Part shown: piece after piece, positions 49,101 through 57,700 of the stretch
Position numbering within the stretch: the first letter of the stretch is position 1
How the letters are laid out: every line of letters begins with the position of its first letter
Notes under the pieces: model-generated
The model's database searches: none
What the model saw: the letters and a program-made list of their open reading frames with translations, nothing else
What the model was told of the DNA's origin: nothing
Position numbers and translations under genes: made by a program
Assembly (NCBI GenBank): GCA_035079385.1
Contig: JAVHKY010000008.1
Location: 2,030,001 to 2,094,000 of the forward strand
Direction: 5' to 3'
From: Aspidiotus rigidus
Lineage: Eukaryota; Arthropoda; Insecta; Hemiptera; Diaspididae
DNA length: 64,000 bases

Positions 49101-49388
49101 TATTATTATTCTGCTCCTAGATTGCGCCGGGTACAGGATAGAATTAACAAAGGCTTCGAGGTTTTCGAATATTATGCCAACAACCAATGGGAATTCAGAA
49201 ACGAACACGTACACTATATTCGCAAGATAATGAACAAAAAGGAACGACGCGAATATAAGTGTGACGGAGAGGGAATGGACATTCGTGAATATTTCAAGGA
49301 CTGTGTCATGGGGGCTCGAATATACATTCTGAAAGATATGCCAGACTCCATACCGGCAGCTAGACGTCACATGAAAATGTACGAGTAG
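34128..49388 (+). CDS. FAR: Fatty acyl-CoA reductase, seven coding exons
   Basis: FARs reduce fatty acyl-CoA to fatty alcohol with NADPH, typically at the ER or peroxisome membrane, for wax, pheromone or cuticular lipid synthesis. Exons: 34128-34346, 34425-34676, 34757-34902, 40410-40522, 42154-42346, 43781-44023 and 49121-49388; 1434 nt, 477 residues (family usually 500-530). Phases match at all six GT-AG junctions. The Rossmann motif TGGSGFLG is at residues 26-33, SGDV follows the LFNSP|LFDLL junction, then HCAATIRFDEPL, YISTSYCHLNEKVLHEEAYPPPADP split across short pieces, and the catalytic YAYTK (Y215, K219) in exon 4. Exon 5 reads IARPSV|IPIWLEPLPGW and GPTGLLIGAGKG. Exons 6-7 form the FAR_C domain (GVVWYPGGS, hydrophobic LCVILFHTIPAYFLDFIIFL, then WREYF-type DIREYFKDCVMGARIYIL). 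Intron 3 (5.5 kb) holds a large inverted-repeat structure; introns 4-6 also carry repeats. The 78 bp intron 1 is a multiple of three without stops. Confidence 0.5.
35231..35635 (+). repeat. Left arm of the intron-3 inverted repeat
   Basis: Shares gatagagaacgggtgtttgc, ggaaggtatcgaaaagtacc and gaaaatgtataggaaggaaac with the inverse of the right arm. Small indels and scattered substitutions separate them. Confidence 0.5.
35850..37102 (-). pseudogene. LINE 3' half: reverse transcriptase core and C-terminal region
   Basis: Reads on the minus strand from 37102: NKEQFGFRPGMGTREA, CFIDFEKAFDKVQH, IKRGVREGCVLSPLLFN, the catalytic NIRYADDTALVAE, YLGAWINEDMN; after a frameshift near 36400 it continues with LRILKCYVWSRLLYSCETW, MWYYRGMLKI, RMGKERELLNTIKKRK and GHVLRGPKYDLL. 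This is the typical order of an APE-type non-LTR element related to those annotated as craniofacial development protein 2-like. The tail near 36000-35850 shows a decayed C terminus. The 5' half lies next to it on the other strand. Confidence 0.5.
37103..38850 (+). pseudogene. LINE 5' half: AP endonuclease and start of the reverse transcriptase, inverted
   Basis: Reads on the plus strand: LKICTWNVHTLYETGRIHNL and HILGVGETHWPG (start of an AP-like endonuclease, 37184-37305), FVIGDMNAKVG near 37570-37600, NQIDYIMVKKRF near 37790, a frameshifted linker, then 38363-38851 with RNTPVRKAPEPDGMIAELL and EEWLRSKFITIPKK and FRPISLMSH of the RT N-terminal half. The text stops at about 38805, precisely where the minus-strand segment picks up with KEQFGFRPGM. 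Several stops and frameshifts make it non-functional. Confidence 0.5.
38961..39368 (-). repeat. Right arm of the intron-3 inverted repeat
   Basis: Inverse copy of the left arm, ending at its outer edge in caaaaaattatttttta. It reads gggatgtgtagaggaaggt on the minus strand where the left arm has ggaatgtgtagaggaaggt. Confidence 0.5.
40880..41360. repeat. Dispersed repeat, tract D
   Basis: Holds acaggtTCCCTGTT palindromes at 41212-41230 and 41330-41346, GGACACCTGTTCTATGGG at 40904, tgacgtcac at 41253, several tatgttgggagggggacttg units and the string cgccaaacaacgcacgg. In orientation this is mostly the inverse of tract 54490-55050. Lies in FAR intron 4. Confidence 0.5.
42660..43440. repeat. Dispersed GGAGGGGGACTT-type repeat, tract E
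   Basis: About eight diverged units such as gagctatataggagtggg and gaactatacatgattggagagggg, each followed by a poly-A-rich aaaaaaatgtcgactt segment, at about 50-60 bp spacing. ORFs here (for example 43072-43434) consist of this repeat and are not genes. Lies in FAR intron 5. Confidence 0.5.
45000..45580. repeat. CTAGTATA / TAGGCCTA-rich tract
   Basis: Strings such as gcctagtata, aggcctagtgc, ccaagtataagcatagtata recur irregularly. Similar text occurs at 8740-8780, 9320-9400, 29910-30020, 32370-32430, 41390-41480 and 41690-41720. No fixed unit length was found. Confidence 0.5.
46327..46555. mobile_element. hAT-like MITE, CAGGGTGTCTAC ends
   Basis: CAGGGTGTCTAC at 46327-46338 is mirrored by GTAGACACCCTG at 46544-46555. 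Subterminal ttcatgactttttcatgact occurs in inverted arrangement. A CAGGGTGTCTAC terminus is a form I recall from arthropod hAT MITEs. TSD not clear. Confidence 0.5.
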
Positions 49389-49776
49389 AAACAATGCGAA
49401 GCTGTCCGTCAGAAGGGCCTCGGTCCGAAAGAATTCTTACGGACCAGGACCTTTTCGAAGGACGACTCCTCGCATGTATATTCGAACTTAATTATCGAGT
49501 TTTGATCTCTTGTTTTCGTGTTGCAGAATGTACTGTCTGGACGTCTTATGTAAGACGCTTTTCTTCAGTTGGCTCGTTTGGTTATTTATCGGACTTCTTA
49601 ATCGATCAATAAGCTATTTATTGGACTTGTGAATACGAAGCAGCTGTGTGCATTTTTCCTATTAATATTTCATTACTCCATTATTTTAAGCAAATTATGA
49701 TAATCATTACTTTTATCTTCTTGCATACGAGGCCGAAAATACTCGTCTGAATGGGCCTAAGAATTTTACAAGAAAA

Positions 49777-49782
49777 AATAAA
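49777..49782 (+). terminator. Poly(A) signal for FAR
   Basis: AATAAA lies 389 bases after the FAR stop codon, the first canonical signal downstream on the plus strand that I found. Use is inferred from position. Confidence 0.5.
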
Positions 49783-50149
49783 GACTCTAGATCTTTATTG
49801 TAGAGACAATTTCTATACCTTGACATTTCAAGCATAAAATAAACTAGGCTACCGGTATTTCACAATTTCATAAAAATCATTCAGTAAGCTACATGAAATT
49901 CTTCAATGTCCCTTTCAGTGGAGTTTCGGTCGCATACCTATATTTTTTGTTAGTCACAATATTTGCTGACTAGATTATACTAAAAAAAAACCTCAGGATG
50001 AATAACTGTATTCAAATTATATTTTATGAATCAAACCAAATTCTTTATTTCTAATCATTATTATTTGCGTGAATTATTTCGTGAAAGCTATAGTAAGTAA
50101 ATGAATTCGAAGAAGAATAAGGAAAACCGATGCGATGGGTTTTCTAACG

Positions 50150-50520
50150 GAGGTGTACGAGGGGTGCGGCGAAACTTGAAAAATGTACTCTCGAGCTACA
50201 TATGATAGGAGGGAGGGCCAAGCGGACTTGGAAGAAATTCAACTTCCGAGCCATATGGAAATATCTAGACTCTCGTTCTCGTACTTTATACAATTTTGTG
50301 ATTGAATTTCGTTTCGAAATTTTCTCTTATTATATAGGAGGAGAACTTGAAAATCTTGATTCTTGAGCTACACATCGAAATCTTCAATTCCTATCTTCTT
50401 TCGAAGTGCGTTTAATTCTAAAAATTGTTGAATTATTTCAGGTTCTTCTCCTATCATACATATATAGATCGAAGGTAGAAATTATTTTTAAAGTCCCTCT
50501 ACTATCAAATTAGGTTAGGT
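50150..50520. repeat. Dispersed GGAGGGGGACTT-type repeat, tract F
   Basis: Units such as gagctacatatgataggagg, cttccgagccatatgg and ttatataggaggagaacttg at 50-70 bp spacing, matching the other tracts. Confidence 0.5.
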
Positions 50521-51059
50521 TTTCCCAAAATGACAGCGATAAAACATAATCTTCATTAAAAGTTTAACTTGATTAAATTACGTCAAAGCAAACTTAAAAA
50601 GACGGTCTGAGACAACTAGAAATACGACCAAAATCTTTCTTGGATCAAGTATGATTTTTTTTTCTCATTTAAATATCGAGTCTAGCAACTACGCTCAGGA
50701 AGAAGTATCGGAAATGAATAGATTTGATGTAGTATGTAGATCAGAGGAAGTTTGGAGTGTTAATTGAAGGGCAGAGGAGGCTTGAGACAGGACAGAAAAT
50801 GATTTTCCAAGGTCTAACTGAGGAGGTGTGCACAGTTAAAATAATGGGGACGGATAATTCCTCAACATGGTGGTACTGGCATAAAGGTGGGAGGAGAGCA
50901 TGAAGAGAAGGAAGGAGTAGGTTAGGAGAGTGTGCCTAATTCTTGGTCGAGCTATAACCATATCTTCACGGCGAGAGGAAAGAATTGAAGAGGATCATTG
51001 AGGATTTTTCGACTAAACGAGTTTTATTGTGGAATTGAAAGGACCAAAGGTTGTACCAT

Positions 51060-51960
51060 AATGAGAATATTAGAAAAAGATCATAAAATTCCGAGTCATT
51101 GGCCAAAGAAGGGGAGGGATCAGTGATTGAGGGGGAGAGAAGAGGCTTGCTTGGCTACTAGGTCTACTGCGTCGTGTTCCGGGCGGTTGATATGACCAGA
51201 AATCCAGATGGTGATGAATAAAGATAGTAAGGCAGGAATAGATGACAGACAATTCAGCAGATTTGTCATACAGAATAGCGAGACTTCTCCATCAACAGAG
51301 AATGCGTAGTGATTCGGATCCACTTGTAAAGCACAGGTCGTGGGAGAGAAAATGATGAGCAATAATGGCTTTGATGTGTCTAATGTTGATTGTCGTTGAG
51401 GCAAGTGGGAGGCGTCGAGGATTCCCTGGGAGTGGTGGATGAGTAGATGGGCAGAAGGAGCTTAAATTTGAGATGGTAATGTAGATGAGATTCTAATGAA
51501 AGAAATAGTGAGTTTCGGGTGCGGAGAAAGGGGAGTCATGTAGGGAATCGGGAAAACTAAGCTCAAACGCAAAAAATTTAGACGTGAGCGATAATGAGCG
51601 GAATCGTAGAGAAGGAATGCTGGCCTCACTGCATGGGCTAAGCGTACGCCTGGTGCGTAAAGCACCAAGAGCTGAAGGGAAGGTAGTCGATTGTATTGCA
51701 TCCAAAGAATGTTAGCCTGTCTGTAGATTAGGGACTTGCAATTCAGTTGTAAGCGGATTAGAGGAAGGGGGAGCTTACGACTGCAACCAGTGCAAGTCTG
51801 GGATAGGTATTAGAGAACATTCAACGAATTTAAGCACTTGACTACTAAGAATTGGGGAGTCCAGGAGTATTTGGAATCGTAGATAAGGCCAAGGAATTTA
51901 GTGGAGGATTGAAGGCTGATCTAAAAGTTTTGGAGAAGGAGTGAGGGGTGGGAGAGGAAA
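51060..51960 (-). pseudogene. LINE fragment 1 (RT end plus RNase H)
   Basis: On the minus strand: STKFLGLIYDSKYSW near 51880 (the family's KFLGLxxD block), then LGALRTRRTLSPCSEASIP near 51560-51660 and PSLRFRSLSLTSKF, followed by an RNase H tail with WISGHINRPEHDAVDLVAKQ (51130-51190), matching WxPGHxGxxGNExAD.AK. Numerous stops and frameshifts. Downstream of an APE-type RT, RNase H is typical of I/R1/Jockey-like LINE lineages. Confidence 0.5.
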
Positions 51961-52199
51961 GACGCAAGGAAATTTATGGGGTATACATAGAACTGTTTTT
52001 TAGCTAGAAAATGAAAACTACGATGCGAGGCCAACAAGAAGACTTTATCGAGGGTGACTTGGGGTAAACCTGCAGCTTGTTGGGGACTGATGTGGGACTC
52101 CCGATATGTTTTCGCATCAGACCAGTGAGCGGCGTAAATACGATTTTCCTGCGGTAGAAAGGGGTTTGAACATGTACCGCGTCGATTTCAAAGACGACT

Positions 52200-52530
52200 T
52201 CTCCTAATTTTATATCAACCTGGAATCAACTGCACTGATGCGTCGATTTGTAATTCTCTGGTGACGCATCCCTGGTCGACTTCCAATCGACGTCCATTTC
52301 GAGTCGACTTTTCCAAATTTCTTTTCGACCTGAGATCGTTTGTTCTGTTGCGTCAATGAGCAGTAGATTTTTAAGCACGAGTAAGAATGAGGACATATTA
52401 TAAGAAAACGCACAAATTTTTGCTCCTTTGTATAGGATTTGAGCCAGTAACATCTCGTTTGTGAGGCGCTTTGCTAACAAAATCAGCCATGAGAGAAAAT
52501 GAGAGGAAATTCGACATCGGATCGGGCGAT
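52200..52530 (-). mobile_element. tRNA-like SINE copy 1
   Basis: On the minus strand it starts near 52500 with ggctgattttgttagcaaagcgcctcac and then ggctcaaatcc (about 52448-52438), resembling tRNA A and B boxes. It continues through ggagcaaaaatttgtg and a GTCGACTCGAAATGGACGTC palindromic segment (52310-52280). It aligns with the plus-strand copy at 56560-56900. Confidence 0.5.
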
Positions 52531-52539
52531 ATTTTATCT

Positions 52540-53330
52540 TTTTGAGTTGTGCAGGAGTATAAGAACGCGCTGAACGATAGGATTGGAAAAGTAGGGATCC
52601 TTGGGAGGAATGAGAGTCGGAAAAGGAAAGGAATTTACTAGGGAAAGACAGAAGAGAGAAGTTAGGGAGGCAGAAATAGATTCTAGCAGAATATAAAAAG
52701 GCCAAATTTTTCGTACGGAAGAACGCCCGACTTCCTCATTGATATAGAAGGAATAACGAGTTTTGGTACTCAACCGGTAAAGCGCAGACTGCGGGAGGGA
52801 AAATTACTATCGGTAATGGCTCTGATATGTCTAATGTATGTTATATTGGGTGATTTTGGTAAGTTAGCCAGGTCGAGGCGGATGTGTGGTGTCGGAGATG
52901 CCTAAGGAGAGGTAGATCTATAGATAGCGAGAAGAGGCTTAAATTTGAGATCGTAGTCTAGCTGGGATTATAATGAAAAAAGTAGTGAGTTTTGGGAGCG
53001 GAGGGAGGAAAGAAGCATAGGGAGTTAAGTAAATTGAGTCGTAGACGCAAGGAAGTTGGTGGTAAGCGATTACAAGCGGAATCGTCGAGGAGGAATACCA
53101 GGCAGAGCGTAGGGTTGTTGCGCAGGGCACCAAGGCCTCGACGTAAGGTAGTAGATTGTATTGTATCCAGTGGTACATGAGAGATTCATAGTCCAGTTGA
53201 GAGTAGATTAAAGAATTGTATAGCTGAAGGAAGGGCTCGCGACTGCTACCAGTGCGAGCATGGGATATATGTTCGAGGATATTGAATGGATCTAGGCATT
53301 GTCGTCTAAATTTTCTCTTTTTTTCCCCAT
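52540..53330 (-). pseudogene. LINE fragment 2
   Basis: Same family as fragment 1: on the minus strand FRRQCLDPFNILEHISHA, SQLDY, then MYHWIQYNLLPYVEALVPCA (aligning with MQYNRLPSLQLLVLYAPG of fragment 1) and an RNase H-like FYINEEV..SV..IWPFYILLES. Heavily mutated. Confidence 0.5.
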
Positions 53331-54089
53331 CCTTATTAATTCCAATCGTAGATTTCTGTATTCAGTTTAGTTCAACTTTTATATTGTTATTGGCTGAGTT
53401 TCCAAGACGTACCTGGTGGGACCTTCATATTGTTTGTATATTCACAGTTTTTCTTCAGCGATGAAGGTTGTAGTAGGTGTAAACGTAATGCTGAAGCTTC
53501 AGAAGTTATGATAGTTTTTAGGTCGCGCGAAGGATGTAAGTGTCGTGCGAAAAACTAACATCACGACGCGCACAGATTTTGCAAATAAAAGACAGAATTT
53601 CATCAAAACACATCTCGTGGAATGTCGTACAAAAATCAAGATTCTTCGAGACAATTTTTTCACAGTCGTCTTCAATCTATAATTCCCACCAGTCGCTCTA
53701 GATTCTCTTTACATTTAAGAAATTTTTCGTTGTAAGAAATCTACTGCGCGATATACATGTTTTACTGATTTCCTTTCACTGTAATTAATTATTGCTGTTC
53801 ATTTTCAGCCCAACTTCGAAAAAAAAAAAATTCATTTACGTAAGTTCGTAGGTACAATTCGAAATTTATGGTATTATTTTTCTTTATTGACATTAGTATG
53901 AAACTTTAATAAATTACTCGTATTGACATCAGCGAGCGTTCATAGTCAACTATAAATTTGTCCGGTTTTCGTTATTTCCTAACCCCCTAACCCTCACAAT
54001 TTCCGTATACATAATTGAGTTTTGATTGAAGAGAGATAATTCTACAAATAATGTCGAGACGGGGTTAACCAAGGGGAAGTGGATGAAAA

Positions 54090-54500
54090 AAGTGGGTAGT
54101 AAAGATCTAAGTTGGGGAAGAGTGTCTCAATAGGATTGAAGCGATAGAAGGAAAAAAGTACGTGGACTGAAAGTCGATGATGGACTGTTGAGTTCAGAAA
54201 GTTAGCAGTGAGCGAAAGAGCATGATAACGGAGAGGAGTAACATGTGCCTCAGCGGAAAGGCTAAGTGAAGCCATGGTACGTAATCCGTCAAAAGCCAGT
54301 CGTAGCCCCAGCGAGTCCAGCAATCTAGAGAATGATTTGTTGGAGTTGGTGTAAGCTGTTGAAGAATTGTAATCAATTTGGGAGCCATTTAAACTATGGT
54401 GGAGTTGGAGGAGGAGTTTCAGGTTACACCTGGTACAGGCTTGTGAAAGGTACCAGAGAACACTCAAGGAATTTAGGTTTCTTAACAAAAACCTCTTTAT
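54090..54500 (-). pseudogene. LINE fragment 3
   Basis: On the minus strand: LNSLSVLWYLSQACTRC, HHSLNGSQIDYNSSTAY, LGLRLAFDGLRTMASLSLS and EAHVTPLRYHALSLTANFLN, corresponding to the RT-RNase H connection in fragments 1 and 2. Lacks a complete RNase H. Confidence 0.5.
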
Positions 54501-55050
54501 TAGGAAGTTTTTCGGAAAAAATGCCCGCCGTCCGCCGGGCGGCAAGCCTAAGGTCGTATTATGTATAGTTTAGAGGTTAAAATTTTGTTAAATCATTCTC
54601 CTATCCCTATCATGTATAGCTTCGAGATGGTATCATATAGCTTTCCAAGTCCCCCTTCTATCATATATAGCTCGCAGGTCAAATTTCTAAGTCGCTGTCC
54701 TATCACTTATATAGCTCAAAATATGGGTCTGCGACGTCACAATTTGATCACTTTATAGGTCAGCCTTGTGAAGTCACAATCTGATGACGTCTTGGATCAG
54801 TTTTAACAGGGAACCTGTTTTATCGGGAGGTTTTTCGGAAAAAACGTCCGCCATCCGCCGTCCATCCGGCAAAGCTCGGCACTCGAAAATTTTCCAAGTC
54901 CCCCTCTAAGTCTCTTTCCTATCACATATATTTCGGAGGTCCAAATTTTTCCAAGGCTCCTCCTTTCGTATATAGCTTGGGGCCGGGGCTTGTGACGTCA
55001 CAGTTTGATGACGTCATAGATTAGCCTTGTGACGTCACGATCTGAGTTAG
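54490..55050. repeat. Dispersed repeat, tract G (best-preserved copy)
   Basis: Contains AACAGGGAACCTGTTTTAT (54804-54822), tttttcggaaaaaacgtccgcc (54508 and 54831), three or more tatatagctcg..aagtccccct units, and TGACGTCA palindromes with cacaatttgatgacgtc (54735-55040). These are the full set of components seen piecemeal in the other tracts. Confidence 0.5.
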
Positions 55051-55186
55051 AAAGGAGATATTGAAAAGAGGCATTTAGCTAGAGGAAAGCTGACACATTT
55101 GTTAGGTCATTTACAGCGATTAGGAAGCTTAATCAATTTCTTTTTGCATCTATTCTATTTTCTTGTCTCGAAATAGGTTTGCATCC

Positions 55187-55977
55187 ATGAAGATATTTGC
55201 TGCAATTTTGTTAACTTTCGGCGCCGTAACGTACGTTAATGGACTATTTGACGTAGTAGAACGCACCCATATCGAAGATTGTGAGTTACTCGTACTTTTT
55301 ATCCCTTACACAAATAAAACGAAGTAAGATGGATCTTAATAATTATTTTGTCATTCATACAATTTACTTATATGTAAGACGAAATGGTAAAAAAATATTG
55401 ACTCAGGATTGAAATTCACCAATTCTTAAGTGACACTAGATCATAATTACGATGAACCCCTGATCACACCACTTTCAAGACCTAATTTCACAAAACGTAA
55501 TTAAGATCATTAGCGATCATGTGTATTCTAAAACCTAAGGGTTTAGTATTGTAATAATTTATTACTCGAATACAATTTGCAGCCAATGAGGATGCAGTAG
55601 ACTCAGATGAACAGCACGGATTTACTTTTGCCGTGGATTTGGGTACATGCAGAACAGCAGCTCCTTATGTCTGGAGAATAATTCGTGAAGGACACAACCC
55701 CGGAGAATTATCACTTTACAGGGCTGTAATTGATCCACTTACGAACCCACCAACCGATGAACATGTCAGAATGATTGCTTGTCCCGCAACGCCGAGAGAT
55801 TTTTATTTAAAAAATATTACTCAACATGTCGCTAATTACCAAGTTTACTTCGTACCACACGCCCAGGACGTGCAACCAGAAAATCCCCCTCAAGGTAGCA
55901 GATCGTCCTCTTCTCAATCTTCTGGCGTCACAGTTGCAAGTGCTCAGAGCACCGCAACATCTCGCCGACGGCAATAA
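55187..55977 (+). CDS. Small secreted protein, family unknown
   Basis: Two exons, 55187-55280 (ending GAT T|gtgagt) and 55583-55977 (tttgcag|CC), encode 162 residues. The N terminus MKIFAAILLTFGAVTYVNG is a clear signal peptide with probable cleavage after Gly19. The mature chain has an acidic start (HIEDSNEDAVDSDEQ), a central region of about 80 residues with only two cysteines (C54 and C98, a possible disulphide), one N-glycosylation sequon (N109-I-T) and a Ser/Gln-rich tail ending SRRRQ. I do not recognise the family. An acceptor-like tcgaaatag just before the ATG suggests a non-coding upstream exon. It lies alone among repeats. Correct splice phase, signal peptide and a poly(A) signal support a real gene; a secreted effector, odorant or cuticle-related role would be guesswork. 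Confidence 0.5.
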
Positions 55978-56063
55978 TAATGTGTTTTTACCTTAGGACA
56001 CGAGGAGGTGGATCATAAACGCGAACTATAAAATTGCGTTCGTTGTTAATAATTCCACTTTAG

Positions 56064-56069
56064 AATAAA
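56064..56069 (+). terminator. Poly(A) signal of the secreted-protein gene
   Basis: AATAAA 87 bases after the stop codon at 55977. Position fits a short 3'UTR. Confidence 0.5.
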
Positions 56070-56559
56070 TTCGATAACATTATTTTTATGACGTATATGA
56101 ATGGGTTTCAATCGATTTTGAAAGAATTGAATTACAATTTAATGTTGATTTCAACCTTATAATATCGTACCTAAAAAAAGAATCTAAAGGATTCAAATCC
56201 ATATTGTATTATTAAAGAATCTTGTATCGGTAGATATTCGATTTATTTAATCGTAAAGTAATCTAAGAGCTGAAACGGGTTCCTGGAAAGTTCGTCCGAC
56301 ACCCATCTTGCCGACACGCTATTTTTCCGAAAACCTCTAGGCCGACAAACTATTTTATACCGACATCTACTTTTTTGACACTCACTTGGTCGAACCCAAT
56401 TTGCCTACTTCAACGTCGTGGTTATCTTAAAACATTTATAAATCCTACAGCGGAAAATTTGGTTGATGAATTTTCTTTCCCTTAAAGACCATCGACTAAT
56501 TAATAAGTAAAGTTAGGGAAAGATACTTAGAATATCGCACGCATTTTCTCTACTTCCCC

Positions 56560-56900
56560 CTCGTTGCTGATTTTGCTGGCACACCTCTCACACGCGGGAG
56601 GTCGCTGTTTCAAATCCCAAAAAAAGGAGCAAATATTTGTGTGATTTTTCGTATTTCCCTGTCCTTACTTGAGAATGAAAAGAACAGACGATTTCGGGTC
56701 GAAAAAAAAATTTGGAAAAGTCGACTCGAAATGGGCGTCGATTTAAAGTCGACCAGGGCCAAGTCAAACTACAAACTGACCTTCGGAGCAAGTCCTACGT
56801 CACTTCTAGAACTGAACAATACATCGCAACCTTCAAATCAAAAAAACGAGAGGTTGAGAGTGTCTCGCTTCCAATAATCCTCAATAAGCCGCACGTCTAC
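56560..56900 (+). mobile_element. tRNA-like SINE copy 2
   Basis: Reads ttgctgattttgctggcaca, ctgtttcaaatccc (B-box-like, near 56610), aggagcaaatatttgtgtg and then GTCGACTCGAAATGGGCGTC at 56721-56740. The order matches the inverted copy at 52200-52530. Right border approximate. Confidence 0.5.
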
Positions 56901-56989
56901 TCCAACTCACCCTCGATAAGGTCTTCTTGTTGACCACGGATCATAGTTTTCATTTTCTAGCTAAAAAGAAGTTTTACGTATAAAAGTAC

Positions 56990-57700
56990 CTTGCGTCTTT
57001 CACTCCTTCTACAGAACTTCCAGATCAGCCTTCAAGCCTCCACTAAATCCCTTGGCCTTATCTTCGATCTTAAATACTGCTGGCCTAGCCCATGTATCTC
57101 TCCGATTCCGCTAATTATCGCTTAGGATTACCATCCCAAATTTGAGCCCTTCCTCTCTATATACTCATCCACTACTCCCAGGGCATCCTCGTTACCTCAA
57201 ATTCACTTCAACCTCGCTAACTTACAGAAATCGCCCAACATAACCTACATCGGACTCATCAAAGCCATTATTGCTAATGATTTTCCCTTTCACAACCAGT
57301 GCTTTACAGGTGGATCTCTATCGGGTTCGAAAACTGGCCACGCCTTCTCTGTCGGAGGAAAAGTCTCGCTCTTTCGAATGAAAAACTCGGCCCCCGTATA
57401 TTCTGCTGAGCTATCTGTCATTTATTCCTACTATACTCGCCTCTCGTTTCTTCCCCTCCAAGAAAATCCTTCTTTTTTATGACTCTCTTCTCTCCAAGAT
57501 ATGCAAGACCCCTACTTTTCCAACCCTATCGTTCAGCGCATTAACATCCTTCTTCATGATTTAACATGTTCTCTATGATCAACTGCCTTCCTGATCATAT
57601 CGGCCTCCAGTAACACGACTTAGTGGACCTAGCAGCCGAACGAACCCTTTTCTCCTAAATCTCTGATCTCTTTCCTTCTCCGGCCTATGACTTGAAATAT
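56990..57700 (+). pseudogene. LINE fragment 4
   Basis: On the plus strand: STKSLGLIFDLKYCWP (57043-57090), then an RNase H domain with CFTGGSLSGSKTGHAFSVGG (57300-57360; the first catalytic Asp of the TDGS motif is Gly) and SAPVYSAELSVIYS (57380-57430). Oriented opposite to the other fragments and full of frameshifts. Confidence 0.5.

Larger units (their letters stand above)
44030..49120. other. FAR intron 6: repeats and AT-rich filler
   Basis: Contains a CTAGTATA/TAGGCCTA-rich stretch at 44930-45560, several runs of A, a hAT-like MITE (46327-46555) and long AT-rich sequence. The region 48900-49020 has an atggatggatgga microsatellite (about 49001). No additional coding exon was recognised. 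Confidence 0.5.

Noticed and set aside
52226..52773. 159- and 79-residue minus-strand ORFs as genes
   Set aside because: They span the SINE and the RNase H end of a decayed LINE.
56560..56640. A functional tRNA gene
   Set aside because: Only box-like strings remain; no cloverleaf could be drawn, and a second inverted copy shows it is a SINE.
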